Source: Clostridiales bacterium (GTDB lineage Bacteria > Bacillota > Clostridia > Christensenellales > UBA1242). Taken from it: DNA of 43,018 nucleotides. This document shows positions 21,115 through 32,000 of the stretch, one piece after another. The stretch lies in the NCBI GenBank assembly GCA_918241715.1, contig CAKJYB010000014.1, positions 1 through 43,018 on the forward strand, given 5' to 3'. A model generated the notes under the pieces. That model had not been told where the DNA came from. It ran no database searches and saw only the letters and a program-made list of their open reading frames with translations. The position numbers and the translations under genes were made by a program. Position 1 is the first letter of the stretch. The number at the start of each line of letters is the position of its first letter.

Positions 21115-23478
21115 TTATTGTCTTCCTTCGATGTATTTTTTGATGTCAGAAACATTTTCAAGTCTTGTTTCTTTGCCCCTTACTTTAACAAACATTGTTG
21201 GAGCTTTTGTAACATTAAGTTTTTTTGCAAGTTCTGTGTTTTGTGTTGCATCAACAACTTCAAAGTCAACACCTGCTTTTTCTAAGAGCATTTTTGCCAT
21301 CTTGCAGTTTGGGCAAGTTGGAGTTGTGAAAAGAAGTGGTTTTTTGCAATCGCAAACTTCTTCTTTCTTTTCTTCTTTCTTTTCGCATCCGTGTCTGCAA
21401 AGATGTGAATGTTCAATATCATATTCTTTTCTTTCTTTAAATTCTTGAGCCTTTCCGTCGTTCCAGTTTTGAATTGGACGATAATATCCTGTAATTCTGC
21501 TGTAAACTTCAGTTTTTGCTCCACATTCTGGGCAGGTGTATTGTTCGCCTGTTATGTATCCATGAGTTGCACAAACAGAATATGTTGGGCTTATTGTATA
21601 ATATGGAAGACGATAGTTTTCTGCAATTTTTCTTACAAGATTCATTGTGGCTTTCCAGTCGTCAAGTTTTTGTCCCAAGAAAGCATGGAAAACCGTTCCT
21701 GAAGTGTAGAGTGTTTGCAGTTCGTCCTGAACGTCAAGAGCCTTGAAGATGTCTTCTGTGTAGCCAACAGGCAAATGGCTTGAGTTTGTATAATATGGAG
21801 CATCGTCGTTTCCTGTTGCTGTGATAATGTCTGGATAACGCTTTCTGTCATGTTTTGCAAGACGGAATGCTGTTGATTCTGCAGGAGTTGCTTCCAAGTT
21901 GTACAAATCGCCATACATTTCTTGATAGTCAGAAAGTTTTTCTCTCATAAAGTTTAAAACTTTCTTTGTAAATCTTTGTGCTTCTTCGTTTGTGAGATCT
22001 TTTCTAATCCAATTTGCATTTAAGCATGCTTCGTTCATTCCAACAAGACCAATTGTTGAGAAGTGGTTGTTGAATGTTCCCAAATAACGCTTTGTGTAAG
22101 GATAAAGCCCTGCTTCTAGAAGTTTTGTGATTGTATCACGTTTTACTTTCAAGCTTCTTGCAGCAACGTCCATCATGTGTGTAAGTCTTTCAAAAAATTC
22201 GTCTTCTGTCTTTGAAAGATATGCAATTCTTGGCATGTTTATTGTAACAACACCGACTGATCCTGTGCTTTCTCCAGAGCCGAAGAATCCACCAGATTTC
22301 TTTCTGAGTTCTCTAAGGTCCAAACGAAGTCTGCAACACATGCTTCTTACGTCGCTTGGCTCCATATCAGAATTTATGTAGTTTGAAAAATATGGTGTGC
22401 CGTATTTTGTTGTCATTTCAAACAAAAGTTTGTTGTTTTCTGTCTCTGACCAGTCAAAGTTTCTTGTGATTGAATATGTTGGAATTGGGTATTGGAATCC
22501 ACGTCCGTTTGCGTCCCCCTCAATCATGATTTCAATGAAAGCCTTGTTGATCATTGCCATTTCTTTTACACAATCTTTATATTTGAAATCCATTTCTCTT
22601 CCACCTACAATGCAGTTGAGTTCTGCAAGGTCAGCAGGAACAACCCAGTCAAGTGTAATGTTTGTAAATGGTGCTTGTGTTCCCCAACGTGATGGTGTGT
22701 TTACCCCATAAACAAATGATTGAATACATTGTTTTACTTGTTTGTAAGTCAAATTGTCAACTTTAACAAATGGAGCAAGATATGTATCAAAGGAAGAAAA
22801 TGCCTGTGCTCCAGCCCATTCGTTTTGCATAATCCCCAAAAAGTTTACCATTTGGTTGCAAAGTGTAGAAAGGTGATTTGCTGGAGAGCTTGTGATTTTT
22901 CCAGGAATTCCACCCAAACCTTCTTGAATAAGTTGTTTCAAAGACCAACCTGCACAATAACCTGTAAGCATTGAAAGGTCGTGAATGTGAATGTCTGCAT
23001 TCTTATGTGCATCACCAATTTCTTTGTCATAAACTTCGTTGAGCCAGTAGTTTGCTGTTATTGCCCCAGAGTTTGACAAAATAAGACCACCTACAGAATA
23101 TGTAACCGTTGAATTTTCTTTAACTCTCCAGTCAGAAAGTTTAAGGTATTTGTCAACCGTCTCTTTGTAATCTAAAAGAGTCTCTTTGATGTTTCTGATT
23201 TTTTCGTGCTCTCTTCTATAAAGAATGTATGCCTTTGCAACATCTTCATAGCCGTTTTTCATCAACACCTTTTCAACAATGTCTTGAACATCTTCAACTG
23301 ATGGAACTTGCTTATCAAATTTTTCTGTAAGATAAAGTTCTGTCAACTTTGCCATCTTTTTTACGTCTTTGATGTCTCCATAACCAAGCTCAAGCATTGC
23401 TTTTGTGATGGCATTTTCAATCTTTGTAATGTCATAATCCACCACTCTTCCGTCTCTTTTAATCACCGATTTAATCAT
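21115..23478 (-). CDS. nrdD: Class III ribonucleotide reductase with fused redoxin domain
   Basis: 787 residues. Reduces ribonucleotides to deoxyribonucleotides without oxygen by a glycyl radical. Residues about 1-95 form an ATP-cone (KRDGRVVDYDITKIENAI), followed by the large catalytic barrel. The zinc/radical region has CSVCATHGY, CPECG and RITGYYRP, in which Gly664 is the probable radical site. The last 79 residues are a glutaredoxin/thioredoxin-like domain with CPNC (722-725) and a cis-Pro TKAPT. The fusion indicates a dithiol rather than formate as reductant. Ribosome site AAAGGAG. Followed by trxB and nrdG; repressed by NrdR to judge from the boxes upstream. Confidence 0.94.
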   Translation of the reverse strand: MIKSVIKRDGRVVDYDITKIENAITKAMLELGYGDIKDVKKMAKLTELYLTEKFDKQVPSVEDVQDIVEKVLMKNGYEDVAKAYILYRREHEKIRNIKETLLDYKETVDKYLKLSDWRVKENSTVTYSVGGLILSNSGAITANYWLNEVYDKEIGDAHKNADIHIHDLSMLTGYCAGWSLKQLIQEGLGGIPGKITSSPANHLSTLCNQMVNFLGIMQNEWAGAQAFSSFDTYLAPFVKVDNLTYKQVKQCIQSFVYGVNTPSRWGTQAPFTNITLDWVVPADLAELNCIVGGREMDFKYKDCVKEMAMINKAFIEIMIEGDANGRGFQYPIPTYSITRNFDWSETENNKLLFEMTTKYGTPYFSNYINSDMEPSDVRSMCCRLRLDLRELRKKSGGFFGSGESTGSVGVVTINMPRIAYLSKTEDEFFERLTHMMDVAARSLKVKRDTITKLLEAGLYPYTKRYLGTFNNHFSTIGLVGMNEACLNANWIRKDLTNEEAQRFTKKVLNFMREKLSDYQEMYGDLYNLEATPAESTAFRLAKHDRKRYPDIITATGNDDAPYYTNSSHLPVGYTEDIFKALDVQDELQTLYTSGTVFHAFLGQKLDDWKATMNLVRKIAENYRLPYYTISPTYSVCATHGYITGEQYTCPECGAKTEVYSRITGYYRPIQNWNDGKAQEFKERKEYDIEHSHLCRHGCEKKEEKKEEVCDCKKPLLFTTPTCPNCKMAKMLLEKAGVDFEVVDATQNTELAKKLNVTKAPTMFVKVRGKETRLENVSDIKKYIEGRQ

Positions 23479-23508
23479 AAGTTTCTCCTTTGGTTGTTAT
23501 TCGCTTAA

Positions 23509-23556
23509 ACACAATATATAGTGTGAAGATGTTTTCTTTGACCCCACAACTTGTGT
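23509..23556 (-). promoter_or_regulatory. Pair of NrdR boxes
   Basis: Box 1 is ACACAATATATAGTGT (23509-23524), a perfect palindrome matching the NrdR consensus acaCwAtATaTwGtgt. Box 2 is ACCCCACAACTTGTGT (23541-23556), a weaker match. Centres are 32 bases apart, about three helical turns, as is usual for NrdR sites. They lie just after the predicted transcription start of nrdD. Confidence 0.88.
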
Positions 23557-23567
23557 TCGCTACTCCT

Positions 23568-23597
23568 ATAATAAAACAATAAAAAACGTCTTGTCAA
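23568..23597 (-). promoter_or_regulatory. nrdD promoter
   Basis: Minus-strand TTGACA (23592-23597), 18-base spacer, TATTAT (23568-23573). Expected start near 23560, immediately upstream of the NrdR boxes. The stretch 23598-23763 contains no gene that I can support. Confidence 0.7.
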
Positions 23598-23763
23598 GAA
23601 AATTTTTGACAATTTTTTTGCAAAATTGACTATTGTTATTGAAACATAATCAACTGCCTTGGGATCCACCAAAAGAGCCACAAAAATTTTTGGGATTTTT
23701 TTCAATTTTTTGCTGAAATTTTCTCCAAATGTCTTTTTTTTGGTTTTTTGTTTCAATTGTTAA

Positions 23764-23789
23764 TAAAAAAACAGAGAATACTTCCCTGT
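23764..23789 (-). terminator. tRNA-Arg terminator
   Basis: Minus-strand ACAGGGAA-GTA-TTCTCTGT (one G-U pair) followed by TTTTTTT, beginning seven bases after the CCA end. Confidence 0.8.
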
Positions 23790-23796
23790 CTTTTTT

Positions 23797-23873
23797 TGGT
23801 GCTTTCGGCAGGATTTGAACCCGCAACTTCTTGGTTCGAAGCCAAGCACTCTATCCAGTTGAGTTACGAAAGC
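23797..23873 (-). tRNA. tRNA-Arg (anticodon UCG)
   Basis: 77 bases including encoded CCA. Acceptor stem GCTTTCG/CGAAAGC, anticodon stem CTTGG/CCAAG with loop CTTCGAA giving TCG, T-arm GCGGGTTCAAATCCTGC. Discriminator A73, usual for arginine. Confidence 0.95.
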
Positions 23874-23888
23874 GTCTTTTCTTTCTCA

Positions 23889-23918
23889 ATTCTAGCACCA
23901 ATTGTTTTTGTATGTCAA
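23889..23918 (-). promoter_or_regulatory. tRNA-Arg promoter
   Basis: Minus-strand TTGACA (23913-23918), 18-base spacer, TAGAAT (23889-23894), 15 bases before the tRNA. The T4CP-like gene on the other strand has no equally clear promoter: 23919-23960 is a TATA-rich tract only. Confidence 0.7.
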
Positions 23919-24023
23919 GGCTATAAGTATATAGATATAATATATAATTTTGATACAAAAAACATATTTAACTTGCTTTTTTTTTCTTTTGTGGTTAAAA
24001 TACCTTTATAAGGAGTTTAAAAA

Positions 24024-26033
24024 ATGGCAAAAAGCAAAGCAAAATCTTTTATCTTACGTCTAATTATTCTTGCCGTTGTAGGCTACGTTGTCGGAGCTGC
24101 CCTTGCTTACTTTGTTGACAATGAAGTAAAAGGTGATATTGTAAAATGTCTTACAATTGACTGGGCATACTTCGGTGCTGCTGCAGGTGCAGGACTTGCT
24201 CTTCTTTCTCTTTTCTTTAAAAAACCAAAGAAGAAAATGGGTGCAGAAACAACAGGTAAAACTTCTTCCGGTGAAGAAATGGATTTGTCCTACGATGCAA
24301 AATGGTTGCTCCCAGAAGACATTAAAGACCAATTTGGTTTGATTGCAACCACATGGTCCGGGCTTCCTTCTCTTAAAAACACTGGTATTGTGTTTAGAAG
24401 TTGCATGGAAGGTGGAAAATACCATATCGCAATGAAAGACGAATATCACTGCTTGGTTATTGGTACCACCGGTTCTGGTAAAACAAGTATCGTGTTTGTT
24501 CCAACAATCAGAATTTATGCACACTCTGGAGAAAAACCATGTATGGTTATCTCAGACCCTAAGGGCGAACTTTACACAAAGACAAGCAGAATTTTGGAAG
24601 ACGAAGGATACAGAGTTATAAAATTTGACTTGCGTGATCCATTCTCTTCAACAAGATGGAACCCTATGGAACACGCCTTTGAACTTTATCACAAAGGTAA
24701 AAACTGCAAACACAACGTAAAACGTTGCACAAACGGAGCAAGACCAGAAAGCGTTGGATACAAAACAATTCCTGGTGAAAGATATGGCGAAGAATGGTTT
24801 GGTTTTGAAGGCGTTGCTTACCCAACAGAAGACGCTGTAAGAGTTGCCGTTCTAAGTCAAGAACAAATCTATTGCGACTTGGCACAAAGCGAACTTAAAG
24901 AAATCTGCAACACGGTTGCACCAAAAACAAAAGGCTCCAACGACCCAACATGGGAAGAAGGTGCACAAGACTTCCTTTATGGTTGTGCCCTTGCCATGCT
25001 TGAAGATAGTATGGACCCAGAACTTGGAATGACAAAAGATAAATTCAACTTCTACAACCTTTACAAAATTGCAACATTCCGTGATCCAGATGCTGACGCA
25101 CCATTTGAAACGGTCAGAAAATATCTTCTTCAAGGACGTGACGAAGCAACAAGTGTTGTTCCAAACCTTACATCAGCTGTTATTAACAACGCACCAAATA
25201 CAACAAAATCATATATCGGTGTTTTGAATGGTAAAATTTCTTTCATGAATGATATTGGTATTTCTTACCTTACTTCAGAAAGCGACATAAACTTTGACAC
25301 CTTCACCGACAAACCTACAGCAATTTACCTTGTTATTCCAGATGATAGAGAAGAACGTTATACCCTTGCAACATTGTGCATCTCTCAACTTTACAAACGT
25401 CTTGTTGACAAAGCAAACTCTTATCATGGTGGAAAACTTCCAAAGCACGTTTACTTCATTTTGGACGAATTCGGAAACATGCCACCAATTCCAAAATTTG
25501 ACAGCATGATTACCGTTTCCCGTGGTAGAAACATTTTATATGAAGCCGTTGTTCAGTCTTACACGCAGATTGAAACAAAATATGGCGCAGATGCTGCAAA
25601 AACCATTATCGGAAACTTCAACTCTCAAATTTATCTTGGAACAGACGACCAAAAGACAAGAGACGACTTCTCCAAGATGTGTGGTGAAGTTCAGTTGATT
25701 CACGAAGAAAAGAGCACGTCCAAAAACGAAAAGGACGACAAAGACTCCAAGACAACAAACACAAGCGTTCAAAGAACAACCCGTGCCCTTATCACTTCTT
25801 ACGAACTTGGACAAATTCCATTCGGTACAATGGTTGTAAAACTCTTCAGATACAACCCAATGAAACTTAAAGGAACAAGAAATGACCAAGTTCCATTCTT
25901 CTATAAGAAAGAAGCAGAACAAACGATTGGCGCAATGAAGAGCCTTGATACAGCAAAGGTTTACTATGATATCAAAATGAGAAATAAAAAGGTTATAAAG
26001 CCTTCTTCTTCAGGGTTTGGAAGTTTCTTCTAG
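24024..26033 (+). CDS. Stand-alone VirD4/TraG-like coupling ATPase
   Basis: 669 residues, ribosome site AAGGAG. Two N-terminal membrane helices (about 10-30 and 47-64), then a VirD4/TraG ATPase: conserved entry segment YHCLVIGTTGSGKTS with Walker A about residues 145-154, ISDPKGELYTKT, FDLRDPFSSTRWNP, Walker B FILDEFGNMPPIP about 477-486, and a QSYTQIETKYG motif. In conjugation such hexamers deliver DNA or protein to a type IV secretion channel. Here there is no relaxase, VirB4, VirB6 or pilin gene within 24 kb on the left or 17 kb on the right. It may serve a remote secretion system or another membrane transport function. Codons are rich in C-ending forms (AAC, TTC), consistent with high expression. 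Confidence 0.88.
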   Translation: MAKSKAKSFILRLIILAVVGYVVGAALAYFVDNEVKGDIVKCLTIDWAYFGAAAGAGLALLSLFFKKPKKKMGAETTGKTSSGEEMDLSYDAKWLLPEDIKDQFGLIATTWSGLPSLKNTGIVFRSCMEGGKYHIAMKDEYHCLVIGTTGSGKTSIVFVPTIRIYAHSGEKPCMVISDPKGELYTKTSRILEDEGYRVIKFDLRDPFSSTRWNPMEHAFELYHKGKNCKHNVKRCTNGARPESVGYKTIPGERYGEEWFGFEGVAYPTEDAVRVAVLSQEQIYCDLAQSELKEICNTVAPKTKGSNDPTWEEGAQDFLYGCALAMLEDSMDPELGMTKDKFNFYNLYKIATFRDPDADAPFETVRKYLLQGRDEATSVVPNLTSAVINNAPNTTKSYIGVLNGKISFMNDIGISYLTSESDINFDTFTDKPTAIYLVIPDDREERYTLATLCISQLYKRLVDKANSYHGGKLPKHVYFILDEFGNMPPIPKFDSMITVSRGRNILYEAVVQSYTQIETKYGADAAKTIIGNFNSQIYLGTDDQKTRDDFSKMCGEVQLIHEEKSTSKNEKDDKDSKTTNTSVQRTTRALITSYELGQIPFGTMVVKLFRYNPMKLKGTRNDQVPFFYKKEAEQTIGAMKSLDTAKVYYDIKMRNKKVIKPSSSGFGSFF

Positions 26034-26053
26034 AATTAAATTTAAAACAAAAA

Positions 26054-26079
26054 AATCGGCAATTAAATGCCGATTTTTT
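26054..26079. terminator. Bidirectional terminator
   Basis: AATCGGCA-ATTAAA-TGCCGATT flanked by A-run and T-run, between the converging T4CP-like and giant protein genes. Confidence 0.92.
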
Positions 26080-26095
26080 CTTATTGTCTTTTTGC

Positions 26096-29000
26096 TTAAA
26101 TAACAGCCTTTGTGAATGTTACTTGAAGTTTGTATGCCTTGACAACTTGCACGTCTCCTTCGGTTGTTGTTACCTTGATGTAGTATTCTTGCACTACAGG
26201 ACTTGACAAGTCTGAAAGGTTTGTTTCTGTCCTATTTTCAAGAATTCCCAATTGTCTGTTGAGAACAAAGTATTCAACTCTTCCACCACCTTCTCCAAGG
26301 ATATCTTCGTCAAGACTTGAAAGTTGATATTGGTTGTTTTGTTGAACTTCCATATCAAGTGTTTTTACGCTTTCGTATACATATATAGTATATCTTACAA
26401 TTGCGTTTTTGTTTGTTTCAACGTTTGTCTTTCTGATAAAGAAGTCTTCTTCTATCATATCTGCAGTTATCTTTTCGGTGTTCTCAACTATTGTAAGTTT
26501 GTTGTTTTCGTCAATTCTATATACGTTGTAGTTTCCGATATTTGCAACATCAAAGTTTTCGTCGTAGAGACTTAAAATTGTCTTCTTTAAACTCTCTTCG
26601 CTTGTCGTTTGCTTTTGAATTATGTCATAAGCAAAACCTTTTGAACTGCCGTAAATGTAATATGTTACTCTATACAATATATAATAGTGTTGACTTTCTT
26701 TTGTGATATCTGCCAAATAGAACACTTCGTTTTCGTTGTCTGTTTCAGAGAACACATCTTCTTCTTGAGTTGTTCTTTCAAATGTTTGTGTTGGAGAATC
26801 TGCTCCTACACTGCCAACCTTATAGAAGTTTGAGATTTGTTCTTCATTTTCTTTGTCAAGTCTTCTCAATGCAAAGATTTCTGTTGCTTGCTTTTTATAG
26901 TAAAGTTCTCTGTCAGCCTTGTATACATAAATCATGTATTTCTTGTATGATGTTGTGTTTTGTGAATTGTCATATTTTACAACTTCATATTCAAAATATC
27001 CACTTTCGTTAAACGTTTTTGAGTCTATTTCGTTGTCTTCGCCTGCGTTTATTGTAAGCCCATCAAACTCAACTTCTTCACCTTCTTCAATAACGTAAGT
27101 AAGCTCTGATCCTTCTGCTGAATTATAGCAATAGAATGTTGCTGTAAATCTGAATCCGTTGTTTGTTGCTGTGGCCCCATTCAATGTTACTGCTGTTGCA
27201 TAAATTGTAAGGTCATGCTTTCCAAGACTTGTAAACTTCCATGTGTCAAGATTGTCAATATGATATACATTTGAATTGTCTTTAATCACATGATAATGAA
27301 TGTTTGTTGCGTTTGCAAAGTGATCTTTTACATACTCTTCAAAGATATCACTCAATTCAAACTCTTCATTGATTTCTTTATAATTGTTTTCATCAAAGGT
27401 GTCAGATGTGCTTACAACGCTTCCAATCATTGCCTCTGAAGAGTCTTTGTAATAAGTTCCATTTTCAAGGAAGTAAATTGTGTTTCCTGCCTGTCTTATT
27501 TCTCCACTTTCTGCCGATATTGTCTGTGAGTTTGAAAGTGTTGTTTGAACAAGATACATTCTCACTTGACCAATTCTGTTGGAAGTTGTCGTTTCAAATG
27601 TTCCGTCTGCTGTGGAAATCTTTACATCAATATTGATGGTGATTGTCCCAGATGCAATATCAAATGTTTCATGTGTGTAAATGTTTCCGTTTTCGTCAAT
27701 GAATGCAGCACCTGCACCACCAGATATGTCATCATTGATTTCAAACTTAAGCATATGAGTTGAAATGGTTGAAAGCAAATCTTCTCCAGAAATGCTTATA
27801 AGTTTTATGCGCTGTGCCCACATTGTGTAAGGAATTACATAGTATGGTCTTCTTCCGTCTGCTGTATACTTATAATATGTTTGAACAGGAATTCTGATGT
27901 TTCCTTGTGTATCCATATGTTCTGCAGAAACAGGCTCTGTTGCATAATATGCAGGATATACTGAGAATTCTTGTGTGCATTGATACAACCTTTCTACTCC
28001 AACATCATATTTATACTTATATACAAAGTAAAGTCTTCTCTTTGCACAAGATGTTGCCGTTATCACTGCTGGAAGTTCGTTTGAATCAAATATCTTAAGT
28101 TTAATTGCATTTGCACTATAGGTTTTGTATTGGAATTTCCTTGCGCTTACTTCGCCCGATTGAGCAACTTCAGCTCCATTATATCTAAATTTTACGTTGC
28201 TGTTTGGTTGTTCAACGTTCAAGCAAAGGTAACTTGAGTTTGCTGTAAGGTTTGTTGTCAACCCCTTTAAGTTTCTTGTTATTCCAACATATTCTGTTAC
28301 TTTATAGTTCTTTGTATTTGAAATAACAACTTTGTTTCCGTCTAATCCAACAACGCTGTCTCCTTCAACTCTTTGCAAACTGAAAGTTATTGATGCGCCA
28401 GGCTCAAGGTCAACTTCAAGAGTATCGTTGTTTACTTGCGTTATCTGATCATTTTCGGTAAGTTCAACAACGCCGCCATCTCTAAGGTCTGTGGATTGGA
28501 AGATGTTTGTTACTCCAATAGTATTCTTTTCAAATGTAACTTCTCTTTCTATTGTTCCGACGTTTGTTCCATCGGTAAGAGTTATCACCATTTTTATTCC
28601 AGAAACTCTTGTTCCTGTTCCATACAAGAATCCGTCAAGTCTTGGGATTGTTATTGAGTGGTTGTCTTTGTTGTAATCTTGTCCTTGTGCAAGTGTGTTG
28701 TCTGTTTTGCAATAGTATACTTCACTGGACGTAAACATTCCCGTTCCACCGGTTTCTGCCACTTTTGTTTCTCCATAGTAGAATTCAACTTTGGATATTG
28801 TAAACTCTGTTATTCTTGATTTTAATACAGATTGTTCACTTAAACTTACCCATCTCTTCTTGTATCCGTTTGCAGAAATTCCAGAGATCACTGCAAGTCT
28901 TGTTGTTCCGGCTTCTTCACCTTTTATTTCTGGTTGTTCAAATGAAACTGGTGTGTATATTGGTGCCAAAGAATAACTATTATCCCCTTCGGTCCAAACA

Positions 29001-32000
29001 ATATCTTCAACAACCATACCTGCCGTTCCTGTCTCCATTAAAAACTTGAATGGAATTGCCGTTGTGTCAGACTTGTGTGCAAGAGTAAATTCTACACCAG
29101 TGCTTCCGGCATAAACAGTTTTTGGAGCTTGACTAAGAGTCAACCATCCTGTTGACGAAGAGGTAAGTGTCGTTGATGGTGAAACGCTAAAGAATATATC
29201 TCCATTGTATACATTGTATCCTGTGTCAGCATCATTTCTTACATATGCGCCTGTAACATTTATAGAAACAGCGCCATCATGTGAGAAACTGCTGCTTTTT
29301 GTTTTGTCAATCTCCATAGTTTTTATTGTTCCGTGTTCGTTGTAAGCTCTTGTAATAACTTGAAGATCTCTACCATTAACATCTATTGTTTGTGGAGCAA
29401 TAACGCTGTAGCTTGCACCAAATCCTAAAGTTTCTCCTTCTGAAAGCGTGCTTCCACCATTTATAGAAAGTGTTGGGTTTTCGTTTCCTGTAAGTTTAAT
29501 GTAAACTCTAATTCTGTATTTGTAATTGTTTATAAGGTCAACATAATAATACTTTTCACCGATTGCAAGGTTTGGAAGAACAATTCCTACATAAGAAGAT
29601 TCTTCTGCCATTCTTGAAATGCCTGTCAAATAGTCATTAAACACATTGCCGTTTATTGTTTCTTGATAGTTTGCGTCTGGCAAATCAAAGCTAAATGTGT
29701 TTGCGTTGTTTCCACTTACTCCAGTGTTTCCATACATATATGCAACAAGAGCATTGTCGTCCGAACTTACATTCATTCTGTCTTTTGCATACAATTTTAC
29801 GGCATTCCCATCTGTTCCTTGATTGTCTGTTACGTTTATTATCGTCTCCATGGTGTTTGCTTCAATCGTAATAGAGTTGTCTTCGTCATCGTATGTTTCA
29901 CCAGCAAACTTTCTTATGTGAAGAATGTTGTCTTCGTCAACATAAGGTATTGTCTCTTCTGTTGCACCATAACGTGTTCCACTATAATATACAGCCGAAT
30001 TTGGAAGAACTTTAAACAAGATGTTGTGTGGAACGCCCACAACTTGATTATCTCCAAATGTAACGCTATATTTGATTTGCATCATAATATAGTTTCCGTC
30101 ATTTTTTGCACCATTTGCAAGAATGCTAAAGTCTGTAGCTTTTCCAGAACCAGTTTCTGACAATGTGATATAGTTGTATCCAGCTTCGTCAGTGTCAATT
30201 GTTGCACCGGCTCTTGGATTTATTGTGTATCTTCTGTGATATTCTTCAAGGACTTCATCTCCACCAATTCTATAATCTGCAAATCCGTAAATATGCAATT
30301 CGATGTTTCCTTGAGATGCTTCCATCATCTGTCTGCTATATGCTGTTTGTGTGCGCTTATTTACCATTCCAAAGGCAACGCCTTCTTCAAACAAACTTAC
30401 TTCTGTTCCGGCATACAATTCTTGAATTGCTGGATCTGATTTTACAGAATCGCAGTTTCCTGCAATGGTAAACTCATATGTCAAATACAATGCATACGTC
30501 TTAGAACTTTCATATTCATTTTCTCCAACAACAAGTGTCAAACTTGCCACAACTGGAGTCTCTGTTTCAAAATGCTCTTGTTTAAGTGCTGTAAATTCAA
30601 CCCCACCAACAACAGCTTTTGTTGTTGCACCAACAACACTCTTTCCGTTTCTATAGGTAAACACAACTCTGCTTGTTGTTTCTGTAGGTGCTGTTTCAAA
30701 TACGTCCAACAAAGCCGATGTCTTTGTCTGTGCTGCTTCTGCAGAACCATAAACGCCTTCGTAAGTATATCCAACAAGTGAAAGCCCGATATCCATTGTC
30801 TTGTTGATTCCGACTTCTTTGTCATTTATCACAACAACACTAAACATGGAATCTTTTTCCATTCTTACGTAGTAGTTTGTGTTTGTTGTAGCGTTTGAAG
30901 AAAGTTTGTATTTCAAAATTCTTCCTTCTTCAAACAGGTTTTGATTCTCTGCACCATAAGTTGACAAATCTTCTGCATAAATCGTTTCTGCCTGAACTCC
31001 GGTGTTTCCGATTGTCGAATAGTTTGTTGCATTTATGTTTGTTTCAAATACGTCTTCTTTGGTTATGATAAACGTATAGTCTCTTTCAACCTTGTTTACA
31101 GAAACTTTGAATGTTACGCTTCCGTCCATTGAAGTATTTACAAGGCTAAGAACAACTTTGGCCACACCAGATGTATAATAATCTCCAACATTTGAGATGT
31201 CTCTTGATGTTCCGTCTTTTACAATTATTCTTGCATTGTTTACGCTTGAAACGACAACTTTCCAATTTTTGGTAATTTCGTCTCCGTTGTTGTCGTCAAC
31301 TGCCAATTCGTTGTCTTCAACTTTTATTCTGTTTTCGTCTGCAAAAATTGCCTTTTCTGCAAAACAAATTTCTTCGTTGTCAGAAAGACCCAAATTGTCT
31401 TTATAATACTCTGTCTCTGTTGTGCCTGTCTTGTCTGGGTCTGGATAATTTACATACAAGAATACGTTTTGTCTTACGTTGTATCTGTATGTAAAGTTGA
31501 ACGTGCTGATTTCTTTTTCATTAAACTGGTAAGCAATTGTGTATTGTGTGTCAAAAGTCTTTACTTCATTGTTTCCAGATGTTTCAAATTCTTCAGGAGT
31601 AAATCTTACTTGTGTAAGTCTTGTGTTTCCATTTACAAACAAATATTCATCATCATCGCCATGATTTACAAACAAACCAAGGCTGTCAAGATAATCAGAT
31701 GTTAATGTATATTCTACATCACTATAATATCTTGCTGTCGAATCCGTCTTGATCATTGATGCTGGCAAGTTGTAAACGTTTGCACTTTCAACTCCAAGAT
31801 TAAATTCAAATGAGAAGTCGTCTATTTGAATCTTTACGTTTGCAACAATGTCCGTTTCGATAAATGCAAACCTTATATACTTGTCTCCGTTCTTTTCATA
31901 TACCACAAACAAATCGTTGTATTTTATGTCTCCTTCTTCTTTGTATGTTGTATTTCCGTTGACAAGTGTAAGTGTCGTGTTGTTTGTTTTGTCAACATTG

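Noticed and set aside
23505..23756. 83-codon minus-strand frame upstream of nrdD
   Set aside because: It begins with TTG, has no ribosome site and covers the NrdR boxes and nrdD promoter, so it is most likely non-coding.
30538..30825. 95-codon and other frames antisense or out of frame inside the giant gene
   Set aside because: They lie within the continuous 11.9 kb frame, lack ribosome sites and have Leu/Gln-rich shadow composition.
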